DNA from: Pseudocercospora fijiensis CIRAD86 | Lineage: Eukaryota > Ascomycota > Dothideomycetes > Mycosphaerellales > Mycosphaerellaceae | DNA length: 64,000 nucleotides | NCBI RefSeq assembly: GCF_000340215.1 | Contig: NW_006921534.1 | Location: forward strand, 2,995,057-3,059,056 | Direction of reading: 5' to 3' | Made by a program: the position numbers and the translations under genes | The notes under the pieces: model-generated | Told to the model about the DNA's origin: nothing | The model's database searches: none | The model's input: the letters and a program-made list of their open reading frames with translations, nothing else | Shown: one piece after another, positions 1 to 12,600 of the stretch | Numbering within the stretch: position 1 is the stretch's first letter | Layout of the letters: every line of letters starts with the position of its first letter

Positions 1-2700
1 GAGTTAGGCAAGTCGGAGGCTATACGGTTAAGTTAATAGACTAGCGTCTAAGCGTCGACTTCTAGGCGAAAGAACACTCTAAAGAGCTAAGGTCGGAACT
101 TCTTAAGAGCCTTATAGACACTAAGGCACTCTCGCTTGCTAGTATCGTATCGGGCCTCGATAGGTTTCTATAGACCGGACTCGTACCGGATAGGGTAACG
201 TAAGGAGGGCTCCTTACGATTATACTACATTAGTATCTCGCCGTAGCCTTCCCCGCTCGAGTCGATAGCAATAATTAGTAGACCTGCGCCTTCCGAGTAG
301 TTAATAGAGGTAAGTGTAGGCGCGCTAACAAGTGCCTTAGTAATCTTGTCCTTAGCGGCTTAGTAAACGGAGGTCTATTCAAACTCTATATCCTTCTTAA
401 GCAAGGCGTATAGAGGCTTGCATACTAACGTAAAGTTTTCGACCTAGATACGGAAGTAGGAGACTACTCTAAGCTAGATCCGGACATCTTTCTAATAGGT
501 AGGGTCTAGCTAGGACACAATCTTTAGGACCCGTGTATTGTTAGGATAGCGGCCGTTCTTATTAGTTACAAACCCGACAATGTTTATTCGTTTATATAGG
601 AGCTAAAGCTTCTCCCTATACACCGTTAAGTTAGCTCGCTCTAGGTCGTAGAGGACACTATCGAGGTTCTAAATGTATTCGAGGAAGAACCTACGGATGC
701 TAGGCTCTACTTCTTTATTATCGTACCTAGTTTTAGGGCCCTTAATACCGATGTCGTTAAGGAAAGGCATCGCTATATAGGAGATATAGGCCGCGAGGAC
801 TTGGTTTATAATGCGAACGAACTAGGCTACGGAGTTAGTTGCCCCTTATAGAAGGGTAGTTTGTCTATATAGCCTAAGAGGTGTCTCGAAACTAGTAAGG
901 TCGCGGCTATTAGGATAGAGAGGGATCTAGTCGTAGCCTAAGAAAACATCAACTAGTAAGGCTATAACACAGTTAGTAAAGGCTTCTAAGAACCTATTAG
1001 TCTCCGGAGGAAGATTAGCATCTCTAATCGTAACTGCATTAAACTTTTGTATAGCGTTAATTAGCCGATACTTCTTTAGCTCCCTAGGAGCTGTCTTCTT
1101 CTAAACTAGGAAGTATAGATTGCGATACGAGGCATAGGAAGGCTCTAAGGTGCCAGCCTTTATACGCTGCCGTATTATGTCCTTAACTATACCTCTTAGG
1201 CTTAGGTTTAACTTAAACCCTAGGTAAGCCTAAGGCTTATACTTAATCGTTCGGATCCTCTATAGAGGGGCAACCTCCGGGTTGATCCTACCTAGATGCG
1301 TAAAGTTATATGCTAATACGGCTTCGCGGTTGTATAGAAGCTCGTATAGCAAATCCAGTTCGAGATCCGAAAGCTCGATACTAGGTTTAATATTCGCTAG
1401 TCTCTCCGGCGTTAGCCTCGATCCCCTAGGAATAGCGGAGAACTTTTTAGTAATATACCTCTAGTCGTATAGACTATCCCTAGGTGTTAATATCGCTTCG
1501 CGGTTAAGGCACTTTTATCGCTAGTTAGGATTTCCGCTAGGATTAGACCTATCGGTTATATATACGCTACCCTTTACGGGCTTAATCTTGTTAGCTACCC
1601 TCTTATATAGGGTATATATACTAACCGCTCGTAATACCCGAGCCCTCTCTCTTTAACGTTAGGCCCGGAGATTAGCGTAGTAGAACAGCGCGTAAACTTT
1701 ATTAGAAGTCTCCTTAAGTCGGTAGGTATGTAGCTAGTAATCCTAATTTATAATTCCGGCGAAAACGTTAGATTCCTAATAACACCCCCGGGGTAGCATT
1801 AGCTCGGCGCTCTAATTAGTTAGTTCGGATTCGGGCTCGGGTAGATCCGCTTCCGGCGGCGATGCCTACGATAGCATTATTACCGAGATTCGTACACTAG
1901 GTAGTCGTTGTACTGTTATGCTCGCTATCGCTTCGAGCATTCGTTTTCTTAGTATAGAGCCTAGGAACTAGCCTTATCGTACGGAGCGGCGCACCTCTAG
2001 ATATAACCTATTTAAGCTATATTAACTTATAGCGCAGATTGCCGGTCTTATAACCGCGCTATAGCGTTTCCCGAAGAGCGTTTAGAAGTAGCAAGGATAT
2101 CCTCGTAGGATTTGTAGCTAGTGTTTCCGATATAACTAGTAAATACGACTCGGTTGCCCTTCTAGTTAGCGATAGTTCCTTCTTAGGAGCTATCGTCGTA
2201 GTTGCGCTAGATATCCCGGGTTATGCGAGACTATAGTCGACCTAGAATAATTAGCGTGTTCGGGTTAGCGGCAATCTAGAAGGTAAAGGAAAAGCATATA
2301 CCGAAAGCGTCTACTATAACATTATAGCAGGCACCTACTAGCGCAACCTCCCTATTTACTCCCTATATGCTAAGGGAAATATCTCTGTTTATTAGCAGTC
2401 GGAGCTATTTAGCCTAACGCTTACTTATAATAAGTAACTCTAAACTATTATTAAGCATTGCTAGCAACTGCTAACTATAGCTTCCGATAGTAACTTAAAT
2501 GTAGATAGCGGGAACGACGGTAAAGGAACGGGTAACTGCGGAAAGGTCTATATTATTAGGGATAGAGTAAAGTTCCTCTAGTCGAGGAGGTCCTACTCGA
2601 CCGATTTGTTAGCTAGTAAATCGGACAGCCTTAATAGAAACTAAAACTAAAGCAGAGTCGGCATTATTATTATCCCCTCGGCCTATCTCCTTAATCCCCT
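1..2700 (-). pseudogene. pol remnant: protease, reverse transcriptase, RNase H (gypsy element 1)
   Basis: The minus-strand reading frame stays homologous to fungal gypsy Pol from about 2,450 down to base 1. A retropepsin-like part includes VDAFGICFSF and NPNTLIILGR. The RT includes VDVFLGYD, SRDLTSFETP and a GATNSVA-type motif around 790-960, then AMPFLNDIGIKGPKTRY. The RNase H follows with NYSEGAGLLIIAIDSSGEG near 225-300 and KRECLSVYKALKKF near 90-150. Numerous stops at Q/W codons show RIP inactivation. Integrase should lie beyond the left edge. Confidence 0.8.
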
Positions 2701-3499
2701 CTTCGTTAGCATTATCGATAGTCTCCTAGCCCTCGTAGGTTACTAATTCGCCTTCTGCTAACTCTAGGGCCTCTAAAAATTCAGGAAGGAACTATAGGGA
2801 AGAGACGTCGATATAGTCCTCTCGCCCCTATTTGCGTCGGAGGGCTGTAAGGTCTTTTATAAAGGTAGTATCGTTAGGAATCCGGCTCTAGAACAGGTTA
2901 GTAGGCAAACCGTATGCTAGAAGCTCCCCTATAGACACGTTAGACTTAAGGTCTAGGAACTATAAAGCCTAGAAGAGAGCATTTACCTTTATGTCGTAAG
3001 AGTTAGTAGGCCCGGTACTATACTTCTTTATGTACCTATTAAAGCGAAAGCTCTTTAGGTCGGCTGACTTTCGTTTGTAGGCCGGCGGGTTAGCTAGGCC
3101 TAGGGTACTACTAAGGTCGGTAGTAGCATCCTCTATATCGATATCCGGAGTCTCTAGGACCTCCGGAGAGGCTATACTAGCTCGGGTTGCACGGTCTTTA
3201 GCTGTCTAGAGTGTCTTAGTCTTAGCGACTAATTCTCGCTGTTTCTTAGCCTTGTTAGCTGCCTGCTTCTTAAGTATCCTAGTAGGGGCTGCCGCACTAG
3301 GGCGGGTAGGGTTCTGCGGGCTCTTACCCTTACCCTAGGACGGGGCTTAGGACGACTAAGTTTAGGACCTTATAGCAGCGTAGACATCTACACTATTCTT
3401 AGTAACCGCGTAAACATTAGTAACTACGTCCGGGTCCTAAGACACAAAGTTGACTTTAATAGGCTTAGTAGTACTATCGCTACTCCGCTCCTTAACCTG

Positions 3500-4895
3500 T
3501 TTTGCCCTAACCTTCTAAGTTTCTCGTTTAGCAATAGTAGCGAGGGTACTATTCCTAGTATCCTTAAACTCGATCTTGCTACTATACTTCTTCTCTAGAA
3601 GACTCCTAAGTTGAGGCAGTTTCGGGGCTCTACGATCCTACTCGAAGTCAATCTTGTCGCCGGTATCGGTATAGTAGAACCGACTATTTACTTATATAAC
3701 GAGCTTCCTCTTAAGAAGCTCTTTCTAGATAGGGTAGTCTAATTAAACATGTTTGAAACCGCCGCATATCTAGCACTTGCTATCTAAGTTAGAATAGATC
3801 TTCCGTATAGCGTAGACGTTAACTAAAGGGGCCTTAGGGTAGTTAGGATCGGAGACCTAGTAGACTAGTAGTACATCCTTTAGTATACTAGTATTAAGGA
3901 CCTCCCTAACTCGCTATAGTGCTTTCGTATTAAGGTTGAGCTAGGCTAGGGATTCAGCTAAGTCCGCAACGTCCTAAGAATGCTTAGTAACAGCAGGAGT
4001 TACGGTACTAGGACTACTTTGCGATTTAGGAAGAAACTTAGGCTCTCTAGTTCCCGAGGTATCGTTCCTTACCTAGGCTAGGTTATTCCGGTCCTCGCCG
4101 TAAATGAACTTCTTTGCGTTAGCGGAGCTGTTAATGTCGTCCTTAACAGCCTCTAGGACCTCTTTGTACTTCCTAAAGGTCTCGGGATTAGCTTCGCTAA
4201 GCTTGTAGCGACGGAAGATACGCTTAGCCGTAGACTACGGCAACCCTTTAAGGAGCAGCCTCGTTCTCTAAGAATTCTCGAGGTCCTACTAGTCGATGCC
4301 GTCCGCTAACTTAACAAACTCGCGGACGGTATCTTCTTTAGGTCGTTATCTTCGGTGCGCCTCTCTATATAGAGGTTCTTAAGCTACGTACGACTGCCTT
4401 TAATGCGACGGCTATCGCGATCCCGATACTCCCTTATAAAGGCCTACTTAAAGACCTCCTAGTCGGCATTAGACTTATCGTCCTTTTCTAGGTAGCTAAC
4501 TAGGGTTCTAAGGGTTCGGTAAAGCTTAGTAATAGTGGTCCTCGTAAGGGACCGGACCTTGTACTAGTCCGACTCCTCTTCGAGTCCGTACTCGGCTAAG
4601 TTATCCTTAAAGCGTTCTACGTGCGCCGTAGCGTTCTACCCTTCGAACAAAGGGTTCCTACTGCTTCCTAGCTCTAGCGGGCGACGCCTGTTCTAACGGA
4701 GAAGGTTAGTTTGCCCTTAAATTATCTTTATAACGATATTATAGAGGGCCTCGGGCGTAGAAGGCTCGATAGCCCCTAGGTCGACGGCGCTTATAACAAC
4801 TAGTCGTCGCCTGATTTCTTCGTTAATAGGGTCCGGTAGGTTATTAGATTCCGAAGATTCCGCTAATTCGTAATACTCGCTTTCGCTAGAGCTTA
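3500..4895 (-). pseudogene. gag remnant with CCHC zinc knuckle (gypsy element 1)
   Basis: The minus-strand reading from about 4,890 gives a hydrophilic Gag-like N-terminus. Near 3,735-3,775 it gives C-x2-C-G-G-F-K-H-x4-(C mutated to Y), a retroviral-type nucleic-acid-binding knuckle. The last Cys appears as TAC, as expected from TGC by RIP on this strand. Gag would have packaged the element RNA. It is not translatable because of multiple TAG/TAA codons. The C-terminal limit is a guess. Confidence 0.6.
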
Positions 4896-5013
4896 TTCGA
4901 TTGTTATAAAGTAGTTAAAATAAAATGCTATAGGAAAGTGTTTTTAGTATATATTATAGGTTTGGTTTGTTTCGATGTTGCTATGCGAGAAAATAGTGTG
5001 CTAGGCTGTTTTC

Positions 5014-5044
5014 TTCTAATGTTACCCCCGGGGTAGCATTAGAA
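5014..5044. repeat. 31-bp GC-centred palindrome, probable LTR terminus
   Basis: The sequence is a near-perfect inverted repeat centred on ccccsgggg with TG...CA ends, flanked by ttctaat/attagaa. Fungal gypsy LTRs commonly begin and end with such TGTTAYmCCCCGGGG-type palindromes. Its position just upstream of the minus-strand gag fits an LTR border of gypsy element 1. Similar cores occur at 1778-1802 and 28197-28221. Confidence 0.45.
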
Positions 5045-5990
5045 TTTAGCCTCCTAGGGGTCGCCTAGATACCCCTAGGAGCTTCAATTTAGTAAATTTA
5101 GACAAAAGCCGCTCGGAGGAAGGAACTGCAATCTCTATTCACACCTAGATCCTAGAAACTAGCTACTTTACTAACTATTGTTATCTCCTTTAGCTAGGCG
5201 GGGGGGCGGGGACCTTCTTTTTTCTAGTAGAAGGCTAAGCACTGTCCGAACGAGGTAGCGAATCCCGAAGCAATCTACCCGGTCGATAGGGGAACTGTCT
5301 AGGCATCCGACCTGTAATCTAGAAATTGCTATCGTATAGATAGTCTTAGCAAACTAAGCAAGGCCGATAGGTAATTAGTCTATCTCCTCCTTAGGCGGGC
5401 GGTAGCTTATCTCGAGCAAGCGGTGCTAAATAGGTCTTCGACCCGGAGCCGAGTCCTTAGAAGCTAGCTATAGTTATAGACTAGGCCCTGAGCTGTAACA
5501 GTCCTAAGGGTTTGTAGCTTTTCGGGGTTAAAGCGATGCCCTCGTTAAGAGGTTTCTCTGCTTGTCGTAACGGCCCCTTAAGATACTTCGGTATCGTCCG
5601 TATCGTAGGCTCTTATCGTGCCCTCGCTTCGGTTATAGCTATTCGTGCCTAGAGACTACCTTTAATACACCCGAACCTGTTAGATATAAAGAGATAGCCC
5701 TACCTTCGGCTCTAATAAAGGACGGAAACTAACACTACTACTACTACTTATAGCAATAGTATAGGCTACCGAGGGTAACATAACCTATAGCAATATAGGC
5801 AGCTATATTTAGCAAGATAGGATGACGAGACTATCGCTTAGGCTAGTAACTAGAGCCCTATAACATAGGCATTGTGGAAGTGTAACATAAACAATGTGCT
5901 ATACGAGGTTGATGCCCTATCTATAATATAGAAGGAGGCCTCTTATATAGGCTTAAAACTAGCCTATAGGTGTGGGGCCGGTTACTAGCC
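5045..5990. other. Non-coding stretch, possibly LTR of gypsy element 1
   Basis: About 950 bp with no readable protein on either strand. It sits between the palindromic LTR-like border at 5014-5044 and the truncated start of repeat A, so it may be the 5' LTR of the minus-strand gypsy element or older repeat debris. RIP is weaker in parts: some CpA and TpG remain, for example around 5100-5160 and 5870-5960. Confidence 0.3.
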
Positions 5991-5995
5991 AATAC

Positions 5996-8130
5996 TATTA
6001 CTATCGATAGCTAGTTAAGCCGGACTATAAGAGCCTCCTTCCTCTCGATTATACTATACTTTATTAATTCGGATTAGAAACTCTAGGAACTTATAATCGG
6101 ATTCCCTAAAATTCTAGGTTCCTATACTAGTAAGGATATAGCGAAGCTTATCTATACGGTAATAGATAGGGTTAGCGTAACAACGAAACTAATCTCGATT
6201 ACTACGGACAACGCTAGTAATAATCGAATATTATATAAGGCGTTGTATATATAATTCACTCGTATATATCTTTAAAATCACTAATTATATCGATAGGGTC
6301 GAGTACGTAGAGGAGATTATAAGGTCTATAATCTAGCTTAATCTTCCGAATATTAAGCTCGCTACGATTCCGGATACGTACGACAATACGTACGACAATA
6401 CGTACGATAATAACGATAAAGAGGAGCCTATTAATAGCCTTAGCCCTAACGAATCGGAGCCGACGTCGTTGCTAGTTATATCCCTATAGAAGTTTCCCTA
6501 TCTCGCTTATATAGTTTAAATCGCGATCCGAGCCCTCTTTAAGACGCTTAAAATTGCACTATTAAACGACGACTAATAGAAGATCCTAGATAAGGATAAA
6601 GTAAAGTCGAAAGTCGAGAAACTTATTATAGTAATAAGACGGGATAAGGTAGAGAGCCTCGCTCTCGTTTTATATAAGGTATAACTTTTGTCCGTAGCCG
6701 GTACCTATAGCCGGCAACCTAGTATAGTTCTAACTCTTTTTCTCTAGCTTCGTTATCTAGTAATATATACGAACTCGAGCTTATAGAGATATAACCGATT
6801 CGAGGCTATTTAAAAGAACCTAATCGAGCGCCCTAAAACTAATGCCTAGAATATCGTATAGAATAAGCGATAGTAAAGCGGCCTCCTTAGCGCCTACTCC
6901 GTTTTACCTAAGACGTTAAGACCCGGTTCGATTCGACTTTTTATATAGTTACGAAGGGATATACTTTACGTACCGCTCTCGAGATCTATTAGAGTTCCGA
7001 GGGTATTAAGTAGCTCGGCCTTACCGCCGCCGAATAGCGCTAAGTAGAGTATCTCGTCGATATTAGTAAGTATTACGCGAAGGTTACTACTACGATTAGA
7101 AGAACCCGAAGACCGACGATCTACCTTATCTTTACGTACTATAACTAGCTCTTTAATAAGCTCGAGGAAACCGTAGCTAAGCTAGCTAAGAAGAGCGTTC
7201 CTTAGAAAGTAGCTATAACGAAAGCTATAGATACCTCCTATACTAAGTTGTATAAATATTATAGTACTACTTTTAACTCGTTCGGGGATATCTATAGCGT
7301 TGCGTACTTACTTAATCCGGTAGAAAAGGATATATACTAGTAGAGGCCGGAATAGAAGGCGGACGAGGTATAGCCGAAGTATTACTAGACTATTCTAGAA
7401 AAGATATTCTACAAGCGTCGGAAAGAAACTAGTCTAAATATAGCTCCTATAAAGAAAAAGAAGGTTTAGAAGGCTCCGATATTATACCTATTTCGTAGGT
7501 AGGAAGTAGAGGCAGAAGAGGAAGCAACTACTAAAGTAAATAAAGAAGAGTTCGATCTCTATCGGCGCGCGAGTAAGTATAAACCCGTAGGCTCGGAAAG
7601 AGGGCTAATAATCTCTAGATCTTACCGGTCTTCTAAACGAATTCGGAGACGATATTCTCGCTATATAGTAGCGGTTAGAGCCTAAGTTTCTAACGATAGC
7701 GTCGGTCGCTCGGGACGTCCTCGCTATCCCGAGCGTAGATATAGGCTATAAGAGGTCTTTTAGTATCGCTCGTTACTAGGGCCGCTTTAATCGAATATAC
7801 TCGCCTACTACCTTCGAATCTATTATAGTATTCCGATATTATCTCCTCTACTAGAATCGCTAAGGTAGGTTACTAAAGATTATACTAAAGGAGTTAATCG
7901 AGGAATTAGAAAACCTTAAGATCGAAGAAACCTAGGAGCGCGAAGAGAATACGAAATTTAGTCTAAGTAAAACCCTAATTAGCGATAACGAAGAGGAGGA
8001 GGGCGGAGGTAGAAGGCGATACCGGGTCGAGAAGCGGAAACGTATATAGGCTTAGAGTAGCTTTAAGGAGACGAAGCGTTTACGTATAAGGTAATATAGC
8101 CGGCATATATAGCCGGTATATATCCGAAAT
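5996..8130 (+). pseudogene. hAT family transposase remnant (repeat A)
   Basis: The plus-strand reading with Q/W codons turned to stops gives KLISITTDNASNN near 6,185-6,225, the hallmark catalytic-region motif of hAT transposases. A C-terminal dimerisation region follows near 7,665-7,840 (LTIASVARDVLAIPSVD, then SIARYWGRFNR-like). hAT enzymes cut and paste DNA through an RNase H-like fold. A probable intron lies at 6,679-6,747 (gtataac...ctaac...ctctag); it joins VLYK to LRYLV in frame and holds two agccgg motifs. The N-terminal part present in repeat B is missing. It is dead from RIP stops. Confidence 0.75.
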
Positions 8131-8535
8131 ATATTTCGAATTCCTAGGACCTAAATAGACTAGTTGCTATAGCAACCGACTCCGCTTACCTACGGACTAT
8201 TTCTAATTCTCTATTCGCTCTTCCTCTCCTTCTTCCCTTTCCCTATATTCTTAAAGATAAATATACCTTAAGGATTCGGCTCTTCGGGCCTTCCTAAGCC
8301 GGCTACCTCCCCTTCCTTAAGCTACTATCCTTTATTCGAATCTAACGATAATCTACTAAGGCGGTTTAATAGAAGACTATTTGTTCTAGAAGGTAAGAAG
8401 CATTAATATCTCCTTATAATTATATACTTATTAATTTTCTAGGTCCTACCGATATACCTTCGTCGCCTAAACGCGTAGATAAATATCTTTAAAGGCTAAA
8501 GGGTAAGGGTAAAGTAAGCTAAGTATAGGGAGACT

Positions 8536-9468
8536 ATAGCGAGAACGAGATATCGGAAGAGTAAGGCTCTCTATAGTATATACGAAGGAAGGGGGTTCCT
8601 CGGAAAATAGTACCGAAAAATAAGAAGACTATAGGTAGATAGGAGAAGGCTAAAAAGAGTAGGCGGACGAAGACTATCGCGAAGAAAAGTTATCTTTCTA
8701 TTAAAAGAAAGGGAATAAGGCAGGATTAGACGATAAAGAAACGGCGCTTTAAACTAGGTACTATTATCCTTCGCTAGATCCGGCTTTTCTAAAATAAAAG
8801 AGGGACCGAGCTTTTAATCCCTAAGACTCCCTTCTAGCGACTCGTCCGAGAAATTACATTAGATTTTCGGTCTAGTATACGATTTACGGCTAAGGCGATT
8901 AGTGCTCTTTAGAAAGCTACGGAGGCATTTCTCGTAACCGAGCTTAAGCTTTTAAACCTCCTTACTATCTATACGAAGCGGGTTACTCTTTAAAATAAAG
9001 ATATATAGCTTCTAGCTAAAATTCGGCGTCGGTTTATAGCGGATTAGTTAGAAATTGTATTTAGTCGTTAGATTAACCTAGGAGGAGGCCTATTTTCGTA
9101 TCCTTTTACCGGCTATAGGTACCGGCTATATTTCTGATTTTATCTCCGCGCCGTCCCTAAATCTAAGGTACGAAGTAGAAACCTAGCGCTCTATATTTAC
9201 CCGGCTATTATAGAGACGAGCTATATTTAGATTAGTTTCTTCGTATATCGCGACCTAGCGGGTAGTAAGCGAAAGGGCGATAGAACGTTTATAATACGTC
9301 TCTATTTAGACCTAAAATATAAAGGTCCTAAGGAGCCCTAGTATCCTAACTATAAGGAGATTCTTTAGTATTAGCACTTTGATCCTCTATACTACGAGGT
9401 AGATAGCAAGCCTATAAGAGAGAAACTTTAACAAGAAATTCTCTATAATGCGTAGCGCTATTATATAG
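8536..9468 (+). pseudogene. Histone H3-like gene with long C-terminal extension (repeat A, 5' part)
   Basis: The reading begins with ATA (ATG before RIP) giving ARTR-RKSKA, like the H3 tail ARTKQTARKS. A frame change follows near 8,575-8,615. The frame at about 8,600-9,060 then gives a lysine-rich tail and an H3 histone fold: RFKLGTIILRQIRLFQ-like, TELLIPKTPF*RLVREI, then IRFTAKAISAL*KATEAFLV, YTKRVTL*NKDI*LL. Stops replace the Q residues conserved in H3. There is no CENP-A-type loop-1 insertion. The same frame continues about 180 codons into an unrecognised extension (LDLKYKGPKEP, HFDPLYYEVD) that resumes after the LINE at 14,364. A possible intron near 9,100-9,170 contains ccggctata repeats. 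Confidence 0.75.
9453..9468. repeat. Target-site duplication, left copy (LINE insertion)
   Basis: The 16-bp sequence tagcgctattatatag is repeated exactly at 14,364-14,379. It brackets the LINE, and the repeat A reading frame resumes across it as expected for target-primed insertion. Confidence 0.9.
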
Positions 9469-9699
9469 ATAGATAGATATTTCATTTGCCTATTGTAGTG
9501 CCTTCCGGCCTATATAGGTCTATTTCTATGAATTGTTTTGGGTAGGAAACTAACTTAGTTAGTAAAAACCTCCCTCCTGTCCTATTTACAAGTGTTAATC
9601 TTCCTCGTTTCCTTGTTTTCCTTCCTCTAGGGTACACTAGTGTTATAGTTGTTACCCTCTAACTACCTTGCCTACTGCCCTGCCCTTCTTTCCCCCTCT

Positions 9700-12600
9700 T
9701 CTTCCCTCCTTCTTATCTACTCCTTAGTTTCCCTTACTAGTACGAATTGTTGTACAAATCCCTGTTTAATAATCTACTTTACTATCCTCTTTAGGTCTTC
9801 TTTACTCTAGATTAGCTTGTCGTATTCCCTTTCTATTGCTTTTTGTCTCTAATCGCTTCTGCCTTCTAACTATTAAGGGTAGACTAGCAGTATATACTTA
9901 GGGTTCTAAGATTAGTAGCTATATTAGCAAGCTCTACTTTCAATTCCTAGGACGTTTCTTCTAAATAGGTAAGATCTAAGTCTAATGTGTTTAGATCTGA
10001 TTTGGATAGCTAGGCTTGCCTCGGCCCTATTTAGGTCCTTATAGAGCTAGTAGTTATATTGACCAAATTTGATTAGTGCCTTTAGGGTTCCTAGTCTAGC
10101 TTGTGTTTTGTTCTATTCCTACTCCTATAGGTATCTAGTAATTGATTCTGCTAGGCTTTGTTTCTCTCCCTTTAGCTTGTCTTCCTTTAGCCTTATATTT
10201 GGTCCCTAAAGCTCTTTCTCTAGCATTTCTCTTATTAAGACTCTATATTGCTCTAGGTCTTTAACTTTCTAGGGAGTTATTTATAGTCTGTCTCGCCTCC
10301 TAGTCCTAATATACTAGGCTTTTATCTTGTCTAGTGCCCTTTAGATAGTCTATTAGACTAGGTATTCTATTGTCTTTGCTGTATATTAGTGTCTTAGTCC
10401 CTTAAAGTATTGTTTAACTAGTAGGATCCCTAATTCCATTTCTACTACCCTTGTTAGTGTAGTTTTATATACTCCTAGGATTTTCTTTAGGCTTTAGGTT
10501 TAGGACCTGCTAACTAGTTGCTCAATCCTCTTTAGTATTTTCTCCTAGGCTGTCTATATCTATGCTCTATATAGCATTGCTAGCTTGATAATTGCTTTAT
10601 ATATAACTTTAGCTTTCTCGAATGTAGCCCCCTATATAGAGGCTATAAGCCTATTAATGGATTGCATATTAGTATCTGCCCTCTACTTTACCTTCTTTAC
10701 TTATAGTCCCTAATTCAGTTTTAGATCTAGCTAGATCCCTAGTACCCTAAGCTCTACTAATAGTTAGGTTTTAAAGCCTTAGATAGTAATTGATTGCTTT
10801 ATATTGTAGGTTGATTTAGCCTTACTAAAGTGGATAAGCTAGTACTTTTCTAGGGCGAATTTTGCCCTATGCCTCCTTACCTATTTTTTATACTCCTAGT
10901 GCTTCTCTTCTAGGATCTTGTAGTTGGTTTCTATTGTCTTAGACTAGGCTAGGATGTTTGTGTCATCTATAAACCCTAATGCTGATGTGTTTTTTAATTC
11001 TAGGAGTAGGAGTAGGTCTACTATAAAGATAAGGAAGAGGATTAGGGAGAGTATTAATCCTTAGGGGATTCCCTTTTTAGTTAGCATTAGGTCTAATTTA
11101 AATTTGCCTAGAATAAGCTATATTAATCTTTCCTATAGGAAGGACTAGATGAATTGGACTATCTAGTTTAGTATAGCTTTCTATTTGAGTATATATAGGA
11201 GCCTTTTATAGGAGATATTGTTAAAGGCTCCTAAGATATTAAGGGAGAGGAGGGTTGCTACCTAGTTTTAACTATAGTACTAGATATACTTGATCTGTTC
11301 TATAATTAGTTCTATAGCTATTAGTATTAACCTCTTCTTTCTTCCTCCTATCTAGCCTTTAGGAAGGATGTTCCTTTCCTCGGTAAAGGTTGTTAGCCTT
11401 TTAGCGATAATTTTTTCTAGTACCTTGCCTATTGTATTGAGTAGGGCTATTAGTCTATAGGCCTTAAGCTATATATAGTCTTCCTTCTAGGGCTTCCTTA
11501 GCACTACTATTAGGGACTTCCTAAATAGTCTTAGGTAGTGCCCTAGTGCTAGGCTTTGTAAAAAGATATTAGCTAGTACTAGGGCTAGCCCCTTCCTATA
11601 TGCTTTTAGAAGTTTATTATAGATCTTGTCTTCTCCTAGTGCCTTGTTGCCTAGAATTTTCTTTAGGATCCTTTTAATAGTTTCGGGTTTAACCTAGGTG
11701 TCTCTTAGTGTGCCTAGTAGTAGAGTCTCCTATTCTTTCTCCTTTATATCTAATAGGTCTGCTTGTACTTTTCTATAGAAGAAGTGTTAGCCTAGGGCTC
11801 TTACTTTCCCTTCTATTGTAGTCTATATTTGTCCTTATTAGTCTACAATGTCCGGGAATTGTAGTAGTATATCCTTATCCTGTTTAGGTCTCCTTGCCTA
11901 TTTAGCTATCCTCTATATCTCCTCTAGTTTCTTTATAATTATTCCTATTATAGATCTCTATTCTTGCATCTTGTCTTTCTTAATCTGGATCTTCTTTTCC
12001 TAGTAGGCTTTGTTATAGTTGTTCTATACTTCCTAGGTATAGGTTTATGTCTACTGCCTCCTAGCCTTCCTTACTGCTTTAACCTTCTTTATATACTTAC
12101 TAGTCTAGTATAGTTGCTAGTACAGTGAATATTTCTTTGCTAGGGTATACTTTCTAGCTACCTGTTTTAGGATTCCTATTAGTTCTTCTACTGCCTTATT
12201 AATGTCCTCTAGCCTTAGTAGGTGCTTTGTTAAGAGTTCCTCTAGTTTTAGGTCCCTTTCTAGTTCCTCCCTAATCCTACCCTACTAGGCACCTTTCTAG
12301 TTAAGCTTCTCCTCTAGTTCCCTTTCCTAATTAGCTTAGACATTCAGCTCAATCTGTACTAGGAAGTAGTCTAATAATTCTTCTAGTTCCTAGTTAACCC
12401 TGCATCTTATAATCCTGTTCCTAATCTAATGTAATATAAAGTATAAGTCTAGTATACTACTGCTTCCTCTTGCCTCCTAAGTAATTAGTCCCTTTAGGGT
12501 AACAATTTCTATTCCTTCCCTCTCTAATATATCAATTAGTCTTCCTACTAGGAAGTAGTAAGCTAGGGTAAAGTCTAAGCCCTAGAGGGGGTAGTAGAGG

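Larger units (their letters stand above)
1..4895 (-). mobile_element. Ty3/gypsy LTR retrotransposon, RIP-degraded, cut by left window edge
   Basis: Read on the minus strand, this is a gag-pol retroelement whose gag starts near 4,890 and whose pol runs off the left edge; integrase is outside the window. Seen, with TAA/TAG standing for Q/W: an acidic Gag N-terminus (EYYELAESSE), a CCHC knuckle near 3,735-3,775, a protease region near 2,200-2,450, reverse transcriptase near 700-1,300 (VDVFLGYD, SFETPLRLYR) and an RNase H start near 225-290 (AIDSSGEGYGE). These are the standard domains of fungal gypsy elements in the usual order. Many in-frame stops and near-absence of CpA/TpG mark it as dead. 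The exact LTR limits are not resolved. Confidence 0.85.
5991..9468 (+). mobile_element. Repeat A, left part: hAT-type element with linked H3-like gene (5'-truncated)
   Basis: This segment is near-identical by eye to the reverse complement of about 17,330-20,790 (repeat B). It carries a hAT transposase remnant followed on the same strand by an H3-like gene. Compared with B it lacks the transposase N-terminus; homology starts near 5,990-5,996. It is interrupted at 9,468 by a LINE and resumes at 14,364, ending near 14,502-14,510. Terminal inverted repeats were not identified. The shared order in A and B suggests that transposase and histone-like gene travelled as one unit. Confidence 0.7.

Noticed and set aside
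1282..1464. 60-codon plus-strand ORF
   Set aside because: It lies antisense within the gypsy pol remnant and reads as low-complexity Ser/Leu; chance opening in RIPed DNA.
8536..9060. H3-like gene interpreted as centromeric CENP-A
   Set aside because: The loop between helices 1 and 2 has no CENP-A-type insertion (DFR directly followed by SSIRF), so canonical-type H3 is the better reading.
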